Below are positions 23,101 through 35,200 of a stretch of 56,750 nucleotides of DNA, in pieces (positions within the stretch are counted from its first letter, which is position 1; every line of letters starts with the position of its first letter). The DNA comes from Lobulomyces angularis (lineage: Eukaryota; Chytridiomycota; Chytridiomycetes; Lobulomycetales; Lobulomycetaceae): the NCBI GenBank assembly GCA_027604685.1, contig JADHYX010000099.1:3988-60737 (forward strand), read 5' to 3'. The notes under the pieces are model-generated. The model had not been told where the DNA came from. It saw nothing but the letters and a program-made list of their open reading frames with translations, and ran no database searches. The position numbers and the translations under genes are program-made.

Positions 23101-24845
23101 GGAGAAAGAGCCCCTTCATCAACTTCCTCTTTTTCTTCTCTCTCCAACGATTTGGAAGAGTCTACTGCATCTGAGCTAACTTTTGATAATTTTGTTTTCA
23201 ATTCCTGGTTTAACTTGGAAATTTGATTTATTTCTAATGTTAATTCTTGGTTTAATTTATTTAATGTCGTGTTTTTTTTAGTTAATTCGTCGTTTAAATT
23301 TGAAAGTTTAGAATTCTTTAAAAAAAAGTTAAGAAAAATAAATCCACTTCCAAAGTACCTCTCCATGAAGCTCTTCATTAAGATTTGATATCGAGTTTAA
23401 TTCATCCACTAACGAATTTATTTCATTTCTCAAGTCATTTTCCAACTAAAAACGAAGGTTAATTATTCACAAAAAAAGAGAATATAAAAAAAAATTGTGA
23501 GTGCTGTTCCATACCACCATCTGATTTTGTATCTCATCATTAAAATTATCGTTTTCTTGAGTAAGTCTATCGATTATAAGATTAAGTTCTTGTTTTTCTC
23601 TAAGCTGCTGCAAAATTTTATCTTCTAATCCAATAATTTTGTCATTATTCAATTGCAAATAATTTACTTTCTCCTTCAGCTCATCAATCATTTGCTCATA
23701 CTCATTTTTTTGCTTATCGAAAGTTTCCTATTCAAAAAAAAAAATTATAAAAATAACTGAATACAATTGCCAAAAAAGAACTCACTTGCGATATAAACTA
23801 ATTATCGAAAAATTTAACAAAATAAAAAATTAGTCTAAAAAAATAAATATAAAATTAAATACATTTTGCTGAGCATCTTGAAAATCTTGTTTCATTTGAT
23901 TACTTGAAGCACTAGTGGTTATTCGACTATTTAGAGTTTTCGGAGATTGTGGGATATATCTATCTCTGTCAGTGCTCCTATTTCTACCACTAAAAGAAGT
24001 GCCTCGTTGACTGGGGACAAGACTTGTATCTTCCACTGGATAATAATTTTCATTCTTATTATATATAAACAAAAAAAAGCGAAAAAGTTATTTATTATTA
24101 TTATAAACAAAAACTAACAATTGGTGTACTGGAACGTCCTCTATTTTCATTTGCATTTAAAACATTTCTTCTCGGTGACATTGGAGAGCCTGGAGGGGAT
24201 ATAGGGTTGGAGTTGGCTCGAATTTGAGACTGCCTATACTTGTCATTAACTGATACAGATTGCCTTGCAGAATTCTGTACAGATATAGGAGTGGATTGTC
24301 TTGTGGTGTACTTGGATTGCTAATTTTTTTTTTTAAAATAAAATTAGGAGAAATATTTTAAATTAAAACTTACAGAATCATCAGCAATACCGTACTTAAC
24401 ATTAAATTTTTGAATTACCGCAGGAAATCTATGTTCTAATTGAGCTTTGATGTCGCTAGTCAATTGCATAAATCCCTTTTCATGAATAACAGACAATGAT
24501 TCTCTTTCTTCATTTTTCTTTTGAGACAAGTCCTCTCTAGGAGGAAGTTTTAATACTAAAATGTCAGTAAGATAATTTTTTTTTTTTAATGAATGTTTAA
24601 GTTTGAATAAATTTTAGAATACGTTGAGGAGTCCTAACTCTTCTATTCATTTCATCGAATACGTTAATGGACATAACAATTAGCTCTTGATTAGACATTC
24701 TAGTCATTTTTTCCATTTGTGCAGCTCTCCTGGCACTGGTAGAACTTGATACATGGTTTTGAAGATACTTTCTGTAACCTTCGTAGTGCTTTGTAGCAAG
24801 CTCAGTAGCTTGCTCCATTGTAAAAATGTTTGAGGAAGTGCTCAT
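20167..24845 (-). CDS. Spa2-like polarisome scaffold with five helical modules
   Basis: ATG at 24845 starts an N-terminal pair of Spa2-homology (GIT-SHD) motifs. The first includes YEGYRKYLQNH and MEKMTRMSNQELIVMSINVF followed by DEMNRR; the second includes FMQLTSDIKAQLEHRFPAV. A Ser/Arg/Pro-rich disordered region and a long coiled coil (about 23200-23700) follow. Then come five repeats of a helical module of about 110 residues, each with a D-x-YQ...LL helix, an intron, then vLvaMKdv...CR-x-iT, K..FS..L..L...K-HAT, and a last helix. A terminal helical domain (20167-20550, ending LVKALLNLIE) is shared with the paralogue. Spa2 proteins recruit formin regulators, Rab GAPs and MAPK kinases to growing tips. 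The paralogue at 25634 has one module, so this array looks expanded by exon duplication. Confidence 0.85.
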
Positions 24846-25633
24846 TTACCCGAAGTTGAATAAATAAATTTAACGAATTAAAGTCAAACTTCCAGAAAGA
24901 TGTCGCGACAGTAAGCCAGGAAGGAAAAATAATTGATGAAATTTGATGAAGTTCAAACTAAATTTTTTCGAGTTAAAAAGCAAAAAAAAAGCGTTAGTTT
25001 TGGTGAGGCTTCAACATAAGAGCCGCAAAAACTAAAATAATCAACTATAAAAACATAATGAAAATTCTCAATTAGCTGGGTGACTAACTATAGGAAACAA
25101 ATTATTGTTAAAAAGAAACGGTTGCAACCTGCTCAAAAAAAGCATTACTTGCAACCTGCTCAATCTCACAATGCAGAAAACTTAAGGAATTTCTCAATAA
25201 ATTCCAAGGCCAACCTGCGAAACTTATTGCGTAGCTCCGAAATCTCAACTTACCACATACATCTCTTTCCCATCACTTCTATTTATTGCAACTATTGATT
25301 GGAACAATTTCTTAATTGCACTCAACTCTAATTCGTTAGTCAAGCACTTGATATTTCTGATTAATCCAGTAACTATATGATAAATGACTATTACGGAGAG
25401 CATTTGAACTTCCTGCAAACATCATCAATAACTGCTAGAAGGTAGTATCATACCAAATTGTATCCACTTTACCAAGACGATGTTACACACATACAATTCA
25501 TTCATAAAGCCAATTTTTTTAGTGTAAAATTTATAAACTGTTCTTTCATAATCAATAAATAAGCTTTCAAAGTCCATAAGTTTCCAGCTTATAATATATT
25601 CTTTTTCATTTTATTGAATTTGCTTTGACTAAA
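24846..25633. other. Shared divergent promoter region of the Spa2 pair
   Basis: 788 bp separate the start codons of the two head-to-head Spa2 paralogues. A 72-codon frame at 25080-25298 starts with GTG, has no recognisable product and is not called. It contains two close copies of a short CAACCTGCTCAA motif (near 25126 and 25151). No TATA box or other motif can be assigned safely. Confidence 0.45.
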
Positions 25634-28025
25634 ATGAGCAGAAAATATAGCATGCAAGAATGTCAAGATTTGGCATCTCAACATTATGAATTATTTAGAC
25701 CATATTTACAATCATCCCAGGCTCACCAGCAGGCAAATTCAACTAATAGAGTTAGTGCTAAAGATAAATTACAAAGAATGGCAAATCAGGTATTCACTTC
25801 AGAAAATGACTTTTCAAACAATTCAAAAATATTCTTTGTTTAGGATTTCATAAATATGTCAGTAGATATTTATGATGAACTAAAAAGGAGAAAAGAAAAC
25901 TCTCCAGATGGTAAATCTTTTAGAAATATTTTTCTTAACTTTTTTTTATTTAAGTACCATTTTTACCTGTTAGAACTGATTTAGCTCCCAACAAAAATGC
26001 TGCTAGACAGAAGTTAGCAACTTTACCGATATCCAGGTATTTTCGATGTATTTTTATCTAAAGTTACATAAATTTGTACTCTACAATGGAAAAGATTTCA
26101 TTTGTTATGCTGTGATGTAATGAATGAAATAGAATTTCGATTTCCGGTTTCTGTTACAAGATATATTCAAAAGTATGGTGATGAGCAGGTATTTAAAAAA
26201 AAGATTCGAATTGGTAACTGAAATTTTTTAGCCAGCACAGAATACGAGGCAAATCAATAATGATAGATCAAGATCGTCGCCGATACCTAACAGATATGAT
26301 GAACGTGGCAGATCTGTGGATGGAAAGGGTTATAATAATAATAGTTACTCAGCGCCTTTAGCAATTCCGCGGCAACCTTCACGAAATAGAAGTCAAGATC
26401 GTGGATACAATAACCCTACCTCTCCCCAAAATACTAATTACAGATCTCAAAATCAGGTCCCGCGAAGTAATAGAATTCAAAGTACTGTTTCAAATGCTTC
26501 AAATAAGGAATCGTTAGATAATTTAATGAGTGATCTTGGAAATATGATGAGTCCAGGCAATGGCAATAATAAAATAAACCAAGAGGAGTGGAATCGTGAA
26601 AAACTAGAATACGAACAAAAAATTTCTGATTTAAAAGTTAAAATTACAAAATTAGATCAGGTACTTAACATTATTTTGAAAATTTTTATTTATTTATGGT
26701 TATCGTTATCCAGGAGGGAAATAAAAGAAGAATATCAGAACTAGAAAAAAAATGCGAAGAATATAAACTAGAGAAGCGAGAAATGGATGATTTATTAAAT
26801 AAAATGACTAGTGATTTTTCGAAGCTAAAGGAAGAGTATGAATGTTTACAAGACGATTATGAGAATCAAAAAGCTGTAAAAAAATTTCTTTTAATTTTTG
26901 TGATTCAATAACAATGTTTATTCTCAGATTGCAAACGATATTCGTATGGAGGCTTCTAATTTATTAATTGAAATAAAAAACTTACAACAAGTAAATGATG
27001 AGTTAAGTGCTGAAAACAACCGTTTAAAAAGTCTTCTTGGTGATTCAGGAGAAATTAATGACAATAACGGTAATATTAACAATGGATTATCAAATGGAGA
27101 AAATTTCGGTCAACCCACTGGACTTCGACAAGAAATCATTAGTAAAGACCGGATTGACGATTATCAGTCAGCGATGTCGAACTTTTTAAACTGCGCTAGG
27201 TGATTAAAAAATTTTTTATCTAAAATCTAAATAAAATTTTTAGCGGTGATAATAATACAAGTGTATTAGTTGCTATGAAGGATTTGGTGATTGCATGTAA
27301 GTGTATTACCGAAGATAGTGAATATTTTAAGGGCACCCCAGAATTAGAGGACGAGGTACTTAATCTGAAGGATAAAATTTCTGATAGGCTAGGAAGCTTA
27401 ATGGTTGTAGCCAAAAATCATGCAACAAATTTTGGGAGAGCAGATAGTACATTATTAGGTATTTATTGGTTATCATGTATGCGTGATTTATATTTTTAGA
27501 TGATCCTGCTTCCAATTTGACAACTGCTGTATTTGATTTAATAGATTTGTTAAACGGAGAGAATACAGGGCAGTTTGTTATGAATATTGATGAGTTAAAG
27601 GTAAGAAGTGCCTAATATTTTTAGGTTTGCAAATTTAATATTGCTATTAGGATTATTTGGAAATACAAACAGAATCAATAGTTCAGGCAATTCAGTCATT
27701 ACTACTGTCAATGCGAAAATCTCAAAAATTTACAAAAGACTTTCTAACCACAGTTGATGGAATAACCTCTATTGTGGATGAGATAGTTATTACTTCTAGA
27801 AAAAGTTTAAAGGCGACGCAAGCGTTTAATGATGATGTAAAACAGCAAGGAGAGGAAATCATCTTAGATTTGAAGAATAGTAGTCAAGATTTAAAATATA
27901 CAGGAGAAGATATAGTCCAGGAGAGTCTTGATGGAGGACAATGCAAAAGTTTAAAGCAAAAAATGGCAAGTTGCAGTTACGAAATTGCCAAATTTGTGAA
28001 GGAATTGGTTAACTTGATTGAATAA
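25634..28025 (+). CDS. Spa2-like polarisome scaffold, single-module paralogue
   Basis: ATG at 25634 starts MSRKYSMQECQDLASQHYEL; the SHD motif continues LQRMANQ/DFINMSVDIYDELKRR across an intron, and a second SHD half follows (CCDVMNEIEFRFPVSVTRYI). Next come a disordered Arg/Ser/Asn-rich region, a coiled coil (about 26560-27040), one helical module (about 27150-27580: DDYQSAMSNFLNCA, intron, VLVAMKDLVIACKCITED, KNHAT) and the terminal domain ending CSYEIAKFVKELVNLIE. Domain order equals that of the neighbour at 20167 apart from module number. The intron inside the module lies at the same place as in every module of that gene. Expected role: scaffold for polarised growth or cytokinesis. Head-to-head arrangement suggests shared regulation. 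Confidence 0.85.
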
Positions 28026-28482
28026 TTCAAATTTCTTTTCCTCATTTAATTGATTGGTACTGGAATTTGATATTCTTTTATTATCAATTGCTAAAAAAAT
28101 CTGCTAAAAATTGAATTTAAATTTCAATATCAATATTATTTTATTTAAAATTTTTTTATTTACTGTAATGTATTATTCTTTATTTCTATTTAATTTCTAT
28201 TTTTTTTTTTAAAAAAAAAAAAGTTTGCAATTGCTATGTAATTTCTGTTATGTATTATTATATGAATATTATAATTTGTTTTAGAATATAAATAAAAAAA
28301 ATGTTCAGATAATTTTTTATTTATTTGAAAAAATGAAATAAATTAAAATAAAAATTGCATATTATTATAAAAAATAAAATAAATTAATATTACAGTAATG
28401 TATAAGATAGAGAAAAAAAATTTTTTAATAAGAAACAACATAAAAATGCATAAAAATTTAAAAAAATTAAAAATTTGGAGTT
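28026..28482. other. Convergent 3' spacer
   Basis: AT-rich DNA between the convergent ends of the Spa2-like gene and Naf1. It has several AATAAA-type signals (for example near 28290) and no gene. Confidence 0.5.
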
Positions 28483-30915
28483 TTATTTTTTTAATACTCC
28501 TGATTTTTGAATACTATCTAAAATATCTAGAATATTTGTACCAGACACAGGATATCCATTATTTATTCCATTCGATACAGTATTGCTATATCCACTATTG
28601 GTTACACTATATCCATTGTTTTGAACAAAAACCTGTGGTTGTTGGTATAAGTTGTACTGTCCATGATTCTGAAAAGGCTGTGGCATTAAATATGATTGGC
28701 CAGGCAACTGCTGTCGCTGTAATGGCAGTTGTTGACTAATTTGATACTGATATTGGGACTGCATTCCATTTCCTTGTGGAAGCTGTGAAAATGGTGGTCT
28801 TTGCTGATATCTGTCTTGAAATGGTTGTTGTTGCCCTTGATTGACGTTTTGTAAGTGAGGCTGGCTATGAAACTGTGGTACTGGTCTTGTTTGAATGGAT
28901 TGAAGTTGATATTGGTTGGGATATTGCATAAATTTTACTTCCCCTGGAAGCTGCCCTTGTGGTGCTTGACCAAATTTTTGCTCTTGCTGATAATGTGTTT
29001 GGATTACATGACTATTGTTTGTTATATGTTGTCTGATATCTGAAGAATTGAAGTTTTTTCTAGTGCCTTTGGAAAATTGATTACGGTTATTGTTATAAGC
29101 ACCGCGACCTCTACCACCTCTTCCACCCCGGCCATTATTACCATCTCTACCTTCTCGCTGATTTTCAACTCTAAAATTTTCCTCTTTAAAGCCATTACTT
29201 CTCTTAGTGTAATTATCTATTTTTTTTTTAAAATTTTTTCTTTTCCTTTCAGAGTCTTCCATTCTCCCAACGTCTCTATCACGACCTCTTCGTTTGTTAT
29301 CAGAAATTTCGGCTTCATCAAACATTTCTTCATTGTCAGTAAACTCATTTCTTTCATTCCCTCCTTCACTATTGATATGTAATTTTCCACTAAAATTTTT
29401 TAAATATTAGGGAAAATAAAATTTTAATGTAATTTAATGTATGTTTTCTGTACCCTTTTTTTTTTGATTTTAATTGTTTTTTAAATTCAGCCTCCATTTC
29501 ATCGTCACTAAACTCCAATTCCTCCTCCTTTACTTCTTCATCATGAAGATTTGAAGCATCACTTCCTTTTAATTTTTTCAAATTGTTTACAGGTACAAAT
29601 TTGGATATATCCTTCACAATAAAAAATTTTTCTGATTTACTTAAATTTAAATTTAAAATTTCTTCCTTTGAATTAAATCTAATTGAGTACAAGGGTTTAA
29701 TGACTGGCCCAAAAACATCGAATATCTTATATTTTTCATTTTTGTTATCGATTACTCTTTATATAGAAAAGTTTATACCTGACCCACCGCAGATCGATCC
29801 TCTCTAAAGACTACCGTATCAACATCGGCTACTGCTTCTTCATTAATATGGTTATGAGACTGAATAATCAACAAATCATCGACGTAGTTTTGATATTCAC
29901 CAATGCAAGCTAATGCCACATCTGGTGGGATATCCATAGTGATTTTTTGAACTGGTGGCAATTTCTAAAAGAAACTTAATTTTATAAATAAATTTTTTTC
30001 CACCTCAATTTCATTTTTAGTCTTTAAAATATTGACACTTTCTTCATCATCTGCATCTATTAATAATTTTTCTCTAACAACCCTTGAGCTTTTTATAACT
30101 AAATCATCATCAGATTCTTTACTTTCATCGTCGTCAGATGACAGTTCAACCTCACTGACAATTTCACCTTCCTCTTCTCCTTCTTCATCATCATCATCTT
30201 CACTATCAGCTTCTTTTTTTTTAATTTCAAGGTATCCAATCGTATCATCTACCACATTTGCCATAACATTCCCAGGATCGTTAGTGACTTTCACAGTAGA
30301 ATTAACAAATTCACCTTCTTCGCTTTCCTTCTTGAGTGGTATATTTTCCGCGTATACATCTGCAGGTGTGTTGATATGGTTGTTAATGGGGTTTTGTGGT
30401 ATACCTAACTCAACAGCATCTGAAATAGTAGCAGAATTAGATTCTGTCTTCGTAGTCTCCAGCAAATTCACTACTTCATTTGCGGATTCATCGTTTACAC
30501 TTATAATATCTTTGGTATCTGAAAAGAGTGTTGAAACGCTGCAGTTGTTATCTAAATTTACATTGTTAACTGAAATTTCCACTTTATCTATATTCTTAAA
30601 ATCTTTAATAGATACATTTGTTTTTATATCAGGTAGCAAAACGGAATCAGTTATGATATCGTCTTTCAAGGGAAAGTCCTGGATGTCCAAATTTTCTGGT
30701 AAACTAAAGGGATTCAATGCAACATCTATAATTTCCTCTGAATACAGTTCATTACCTTTTAAATTATCATTTGGTAGTTTCAGTCGTTGTTTTTCGAAAG
30801 CTGGGGATTTTTCAGCAGTGTTTGTAACAAAATTAAAACTTTCTTCTGTTAAATTTAAAGTTTTGTCATCATCTAGAGTTAAATCTAAATCTTCCATTAA
30901 TTTTTCTGTAACCAT
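28483..30915 (-). CDS. NAF1: H/ACA ribonucleoprotein assembly factor Naf1
   Basis: ATG at 30915 begins a long acidic N-terminal region (EDDDDEEGEEEGEIVSEVEL). The Gar1/Naf1 core lies at about 29690-29970: LPPVQKITMDIPPDVA, NYVDDLLIIQS, DTVVFREDRSAVGQVFDVFG, PVIKPLYSIRFNSKEEI, then LKKLKGSDASNLHDEEV and LEFSDDEMEAEFK. These match Naf1, including the GSDASN-x-x-DEE and FSDDE-x-E motifs. The C-terminal part has a GRGGRGGRGRG stretch and a Gln/Pro/Tyr-rich tail. Naf1 chaperones Cbf5/dyskerin during H/ACA snoRNA transcription and is later exchanged for Gar1. The acidic N-terminus and RGG and Q-rich tail are usual for the family. A serine-rich antisense frame at 30032-30919 is a shadow of the acidic region. 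Confidence 0.92.
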
Positions 30916-31357
30916 TTAATATTTATTTATTAATCTTTTGTCCATAAAAAAAAAAAAAAAAAAAATTAAAATTTTTAAAGAAAATTTAATAAAAAAAAAA
31001 ATGTAATTTAAGTAGAAAATTTTTTTGAAAGAGTACTTCTCATTTTCTTTTCTCTAATACATTATTAATCAAGGTAAGTTGTAAATATCAAAAATCAAAA
31101 GTTTTAAGTACTTCGAAAGAAATGTTTTTATTTTAAAATGTAAAGTGATTGAAAATTATAAAATAAAAATTTATAAAGTTAGGAGTCCATCAAATCAAAA
31201 GCCTTAAGCTGCATATGATGCGGTGGCTACATATTGTTAAGGAAACCACGCTTACGTTTCATTAAATTTAGAAGTAACAGGTGGCGATTTTTGGAAACTA
31301 TAATGGCTTGAAATTTAGAATTATTTGAACTCTATATAGTTTTTTATTAGAATTCTA
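30916..31357. other. Divergent promoter region, Naf1 and orphan gene
   Basis: 442 bp of AT-rich DNA with A-runs close to Naf1 and a more complex half near the orphan gene. No motif could be identified. Confidence 0.45.
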
Positions 31358-32135
31358 ATGAGCACATCAACCACTTCAAATAAAGAAAGGTCGATTACGG
31401 TTAATACAAATGTTTTGATTCATGAAAACGGTTCAAAATCATTTTCTCAAAATTATAATATCAAAATAGCTTCTGAAACTTCCGATGACAATTCCAATAT
31501 AGTTCCTTCGAAAACTTCGTTAACAAATTCATATACGAAATCTCAAGTGACCTCTATTAAAAAAACTGGGAGAGCAGGTTTTAAGCGTTCTAACCAGCAA
31601 GCAAATACCAAAGCAACGATTAAGTCAAATAGTGATAATTTTTATCCAGCTTGTATGAAGCAAAATTTATTAAAAAATGACAATAAAGGTAGAAGCTCCT
31701 TTGTTGAAAAAGTAAGTTTTTAGACTATACACCAAATATTCTCAATTTAAAGTTAAATTACATTTTATTAGAAAATCACTACCGCCGAATTAAACTCAAC
31801 ACCTAAAACTTACAATTGTAAGGATTTTGTAGAAAATGAAAACTTACTCTGTATTCAAAAGGTTGAAATTTTGAAAAAAATTGAACCACCCTTGCTTGTC
31901 TCAGATACAAGTACTGATGTGATTTTTAACGAAGCTCAGTTAAAAATTCAGAAAGAATTAACTGAATTAATTAATCAAGAGTTGGAATTAAATATTTTGG
32001 AACTAAAAAATCAAGTCGCCTTATTGTAAAAGACCTTTTTTTTATCTATTGAAATTATTATTTACTTTTTTTTTAACTAGGAACAAGATCAAAATGGAAA
32101 AATTACTATCCATCAATAAAAAGGAAGAGTCATAA
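31358..32135 (+). CDS. Orphan protein with C-terminal coiled coil
   Basis: Three exons join in frame: ATG at 31358 to about 31710, then about 31772-32026, then a last exon of about 54 nt ending TAA at 32135. The first 120 residues are Ser/Thr/Asn/Lys-rich and probably disordered, with a basic patch (KKTGRAGFKRSNQQ). The C-terminal 60 residues form an amphipathic helix rich in Leu, Glu and Lys (LKIQKELTELINQELELNI), so a short coiled coil is likely. No family is recognised. Length is about 220 residues. It is divergent from Naf1 and tail-to-tail with the next gene. Confidence 0.6.
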
Positions 32136-32526
32136 CATTCATTTTTATATTTTTATTGTCTCTTTTAACTGCCAACTTTTTTTGATAGATTGTTTTTTTA
32201 ATGATTATACCTTTTTTTTACCAAATTTTCATTATATTTTAAAATAGGGAAAGCAAATTTTTAATTTCTTATTGCTAAGATACTTTTTAAAATTTTTTCG
32301 ACCATGCTGTCAGTCATTCTTCATAAAAATTTTTAAATTATATTCAAATTCAAATTTTATATAATGTAAAAAAGTTCAAAAAAAAAAATACTTTTTTTCG
32401 ACAATAAGATTGCGGATATATATAGCGTTGGTAATAAAGCCACATCATTCTTCAAATTCCTTTTGAAACACCATAATTCCAGTCTGTTACTTCCAATCAT
32501 ATAAAAGCATTTTATCAAACTAAACC
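32136..32526. other. Convergent 3' spacer
   Basis: AT-rich, no gene seen; separates the orphan gene from the end of the recombinase-like domain gene. Confidence 0.5.
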
Positions 32527-34372
32527 TTATTGTAGATTTCCTATCATTTTTTTTTCAGGAAGATCAGATTGAAAGACTAACGGGGATACTCTTTTTTGCG
32601 GAGGTTGACGACGCATGCCTAATTTTAGTCTGACTTGCGGATGGAACCTAAAAAATAAAAAATTAGGTGCAAGTGAAACTGTTTCACCTAACATGATCCC
32701 ATTCCATCCCTAAATGTCGATGTTGGCTAGCCAGCACTGAAACCGCATTTTTTAAACTGCTCAGAGTATACTTACCTTGATTAATTCTTTCTAATTCTAT
32801 ATCAATGTACTAAAATTAAGAGCTAAGAAAAATTTAATGGAATAAATATACAAACCTTGAGAAGATTTGGCAGTTCAATTGGAAAAATACTGTCCGGCTT
32901 GGACCAACCTTTTATTGTAAAAGATAAATTAACTCATTATTTATAATAAAAAACAGTTAATTACCATTAAACACAGCCATTTTTTCATAACCCTCTCCTC
33001 GCAAATTGAAATCAGAATTGTTTTGCGAAGTTGACACATGTTGTGAATCGACAGTAGTAGTACTATTGTTAGCAGTCAAGTTCTTCATGTCAACCACATT
33101 GCTCTGAATGGATTGAGGTGCTGTAGGAGGATTGGTTACAGAAGCGCTATCAGTTCTATTATCATTATTGAAATTTTGTTTGTTAACATCATGAATTCGC
33201 ATTGAGTTATCAGTTTCGTTTACATTAAAGTGAGTAACTGGCAAAGGTGTTCGTTTATGCTTCTTCTGCACTTTCAGTTTTGAACACACCAGTTCATGAA
33301 ATCGAACTTTGTCCCAATTTAACCCCAACGCACGGTGCTCGCTTGCCAACACTGAAATGGATTTCTTCAAAATAACACGGTATGTTAATAAAAATACAAA
33401 TTATTGAAATTTATACCTTTAATGAGCCGATTGTTAATTGTCTTTTTTTAATTCTGTTTAATTCATGATCGATATAAAGTAAAATATTTTCCAAACTAAT
33501 TGGAAAAATGTTATCTGCATTGCACCAACCTTTAGAAACTGCTAACTTTTTGTATCCAAAACCTTTTCCTTTTTGATCATTATCATCCTCGTTTTCACTA
33601 TTATTAAAGTCGTATCCTTCATCAATTAACCAATCGTAATCTTCCGTATTTTCCTCATCATGACCATCAGTTTCACTTTCGTTGTTGGTTGTCTCGCAGT
33701 TCAATTGGGTTAATGTATTCAAAATAATAGACCAATCTCTTTTACTATCAGAGTTTGAGTAATTACATTTACTCCCTTCCATATATAGTTTTTGGATACA
33801 GTCTTTCTTAATGTCATTCAAATATCCCTTTTCTTTAAATATGTCCACCCTGTTTAGTTGCCTTTGATTTTTCAGTTTTTTTAAAGTCGAACGAATGGTG
33901 CAGAATTTGCGAACCACAATTGGATGATACCTGACATTTGCGCTCCACCACTTACAGTTAATGAAACTACGCAAAGTAAAAACGTAAGTCGCTTTTGAAA
34001 CAAAATTAAAAACCTATGAAAATGCACCAAATATTCTATCTCCTTTTTAAAGGTATTTAAATCTAGCTCTTTTTTAAACAATTTAATTGCCTCATAATTT
34101 ATGAACCTAAGAAATACTTCAACTGTAATAGGAAAGAGTTCATTAAAGGATTTGACCCACTTATTAAGTAAGGCCAAAGTAACAAATTTATTTGACACTT
34201 CGGTGACCTTGATTACGAAATCATGTTTAACAGTGGTAGTAAGTATTGGAGAGGTTTTCAAATCTGCTTGCAAAGGAAGTTCTGGTGGGATATTATTTTG
34301 CATATATAAAGGAAGAGAGGGTGCACCATCACTTTTAACTAAAGAATTTGAATTGTTTGCTAGATGTTGCAT
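32527..34372 (-). CDS. Protein with three tandem recombinase core-binding-like domains
   Basis: ATG at 34372. Three copies of a domain of about 85 residues occur (about 34250-33905, 33545-33265 and 32965-32590). The consensus is A...GW......FPI.LENLL.YID.EL.RI....LTI.TL......L..HR.LG..W..VR.HP.V...L; copy 2 has KGWCNADNIFPISLENILLY, copy 3 has KGWSKPDSIFPIELPNLL and ends GMEWDHVRFHPQVRLKLG. The FP-x-x-x-x-x-L...YI, TI-x-x-L and H-x-x-LG positions resemble the SAM-like core-binding domain of tyrosine recombinases and integrases. No catalytic R...H-x-x-R...Y domain is present. Acidic or Asn/Ser-rich linkers separate the copies. A DNA-binding or architectural role is inferred. The sister gene at 35201 is divergent and carries five copies. 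Confidence 0.75.
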
Positions 34373-35200
34373 TTTTTGTCCTATTTACAGATTTTACTTT
34401 TCAAGAAAAATATTTTTCTATCTGAAAAATATTCTTGTAAAAAAAATCTACCATTAGCAACTAATTTTTTTCAAATAGTAATAAAAGAATTAACTTCAAT
34501 AAGGTAAACTGTTGGTTATTCTGTGAAAAATACAACCGTTATCTGCAAACAATCTAACTTGCATTTACAGAAGTATGACTGTGATTGGCATTCATTTAAT
34601 CACTACTCAACTAACCTCCAATCAAAGTTTGTTTTGTACAATTTTACATATCAACTGAATCAAAATCTACCATGGATTTATGGCTAAGGTAACCAAGATG
34701 GAGTCATGTCAGAAGGTATACGCTATTGATTGTGAAGATATATTACACTTCGATGGGAATGGTAGCATTCAAGAAGAGTTATTACGAACGGAAGTCTGCC
34801 ATTAGTAACTATGTAAATCTGATGAGTTGGTGTTAGTAATAACCATTTGCTAGTATATTTATTAATCATGCTGTAGTGGTGATGTTAATAGTAATTATGT
34901 CATTGTAATTATGATGTTTTTTATTTGATTCTAAAAATTTGAAATATTTACAAACTATTTATGTGGTGGAAACCAATCATTTTTTGTAACACTGAATCAA
35001 ATCAAATCAATAAAAAAAATTAAAAAAAAAAATAAAAAAAAATAAAGAAACTTTTGCAAAGAAATTCTAGATTTTTCTTTTTATTACACTGCTTTAAAAC
35101 TTGCAAAATTTTTACAAAACTTTTACTTTCCTTAACAGTTGCTGCAATATATTAACCAAGTCCAATTTATAATTATTCTGCGACTTCGTTTCTTCAATTA
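34373..35200. other. Divergent promoter region of the recombinase-like pair
   Basis: 828 bp between start codons. The half near 34500-34900 is of mixed composition; the half near 35000 has A-runs. No open frame or clear repeat was found. Confidence 0.45.

Noticed and set aside
25080..25298. Possible small gene between the Spa2 paralogues
   Set aside because: Starts with GTG rather than ATG and has low-complexity repeats; no product recognised.
30032..30919. Serine-rich plus-strand open frame of 295 codons
   Set aside because: It is the exact antisense of the acidic Naf1 region; Glu/Asp codons read backwards give Ser/Leu/Phe-rich frames.
32740..32785. 39-nt intron in the third domain of the three-domain gene
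   Set aside because: Reading straight through the GTAAGT keeps the frame and restores the full LTI-TL-type helix of the domain, so it is exon.
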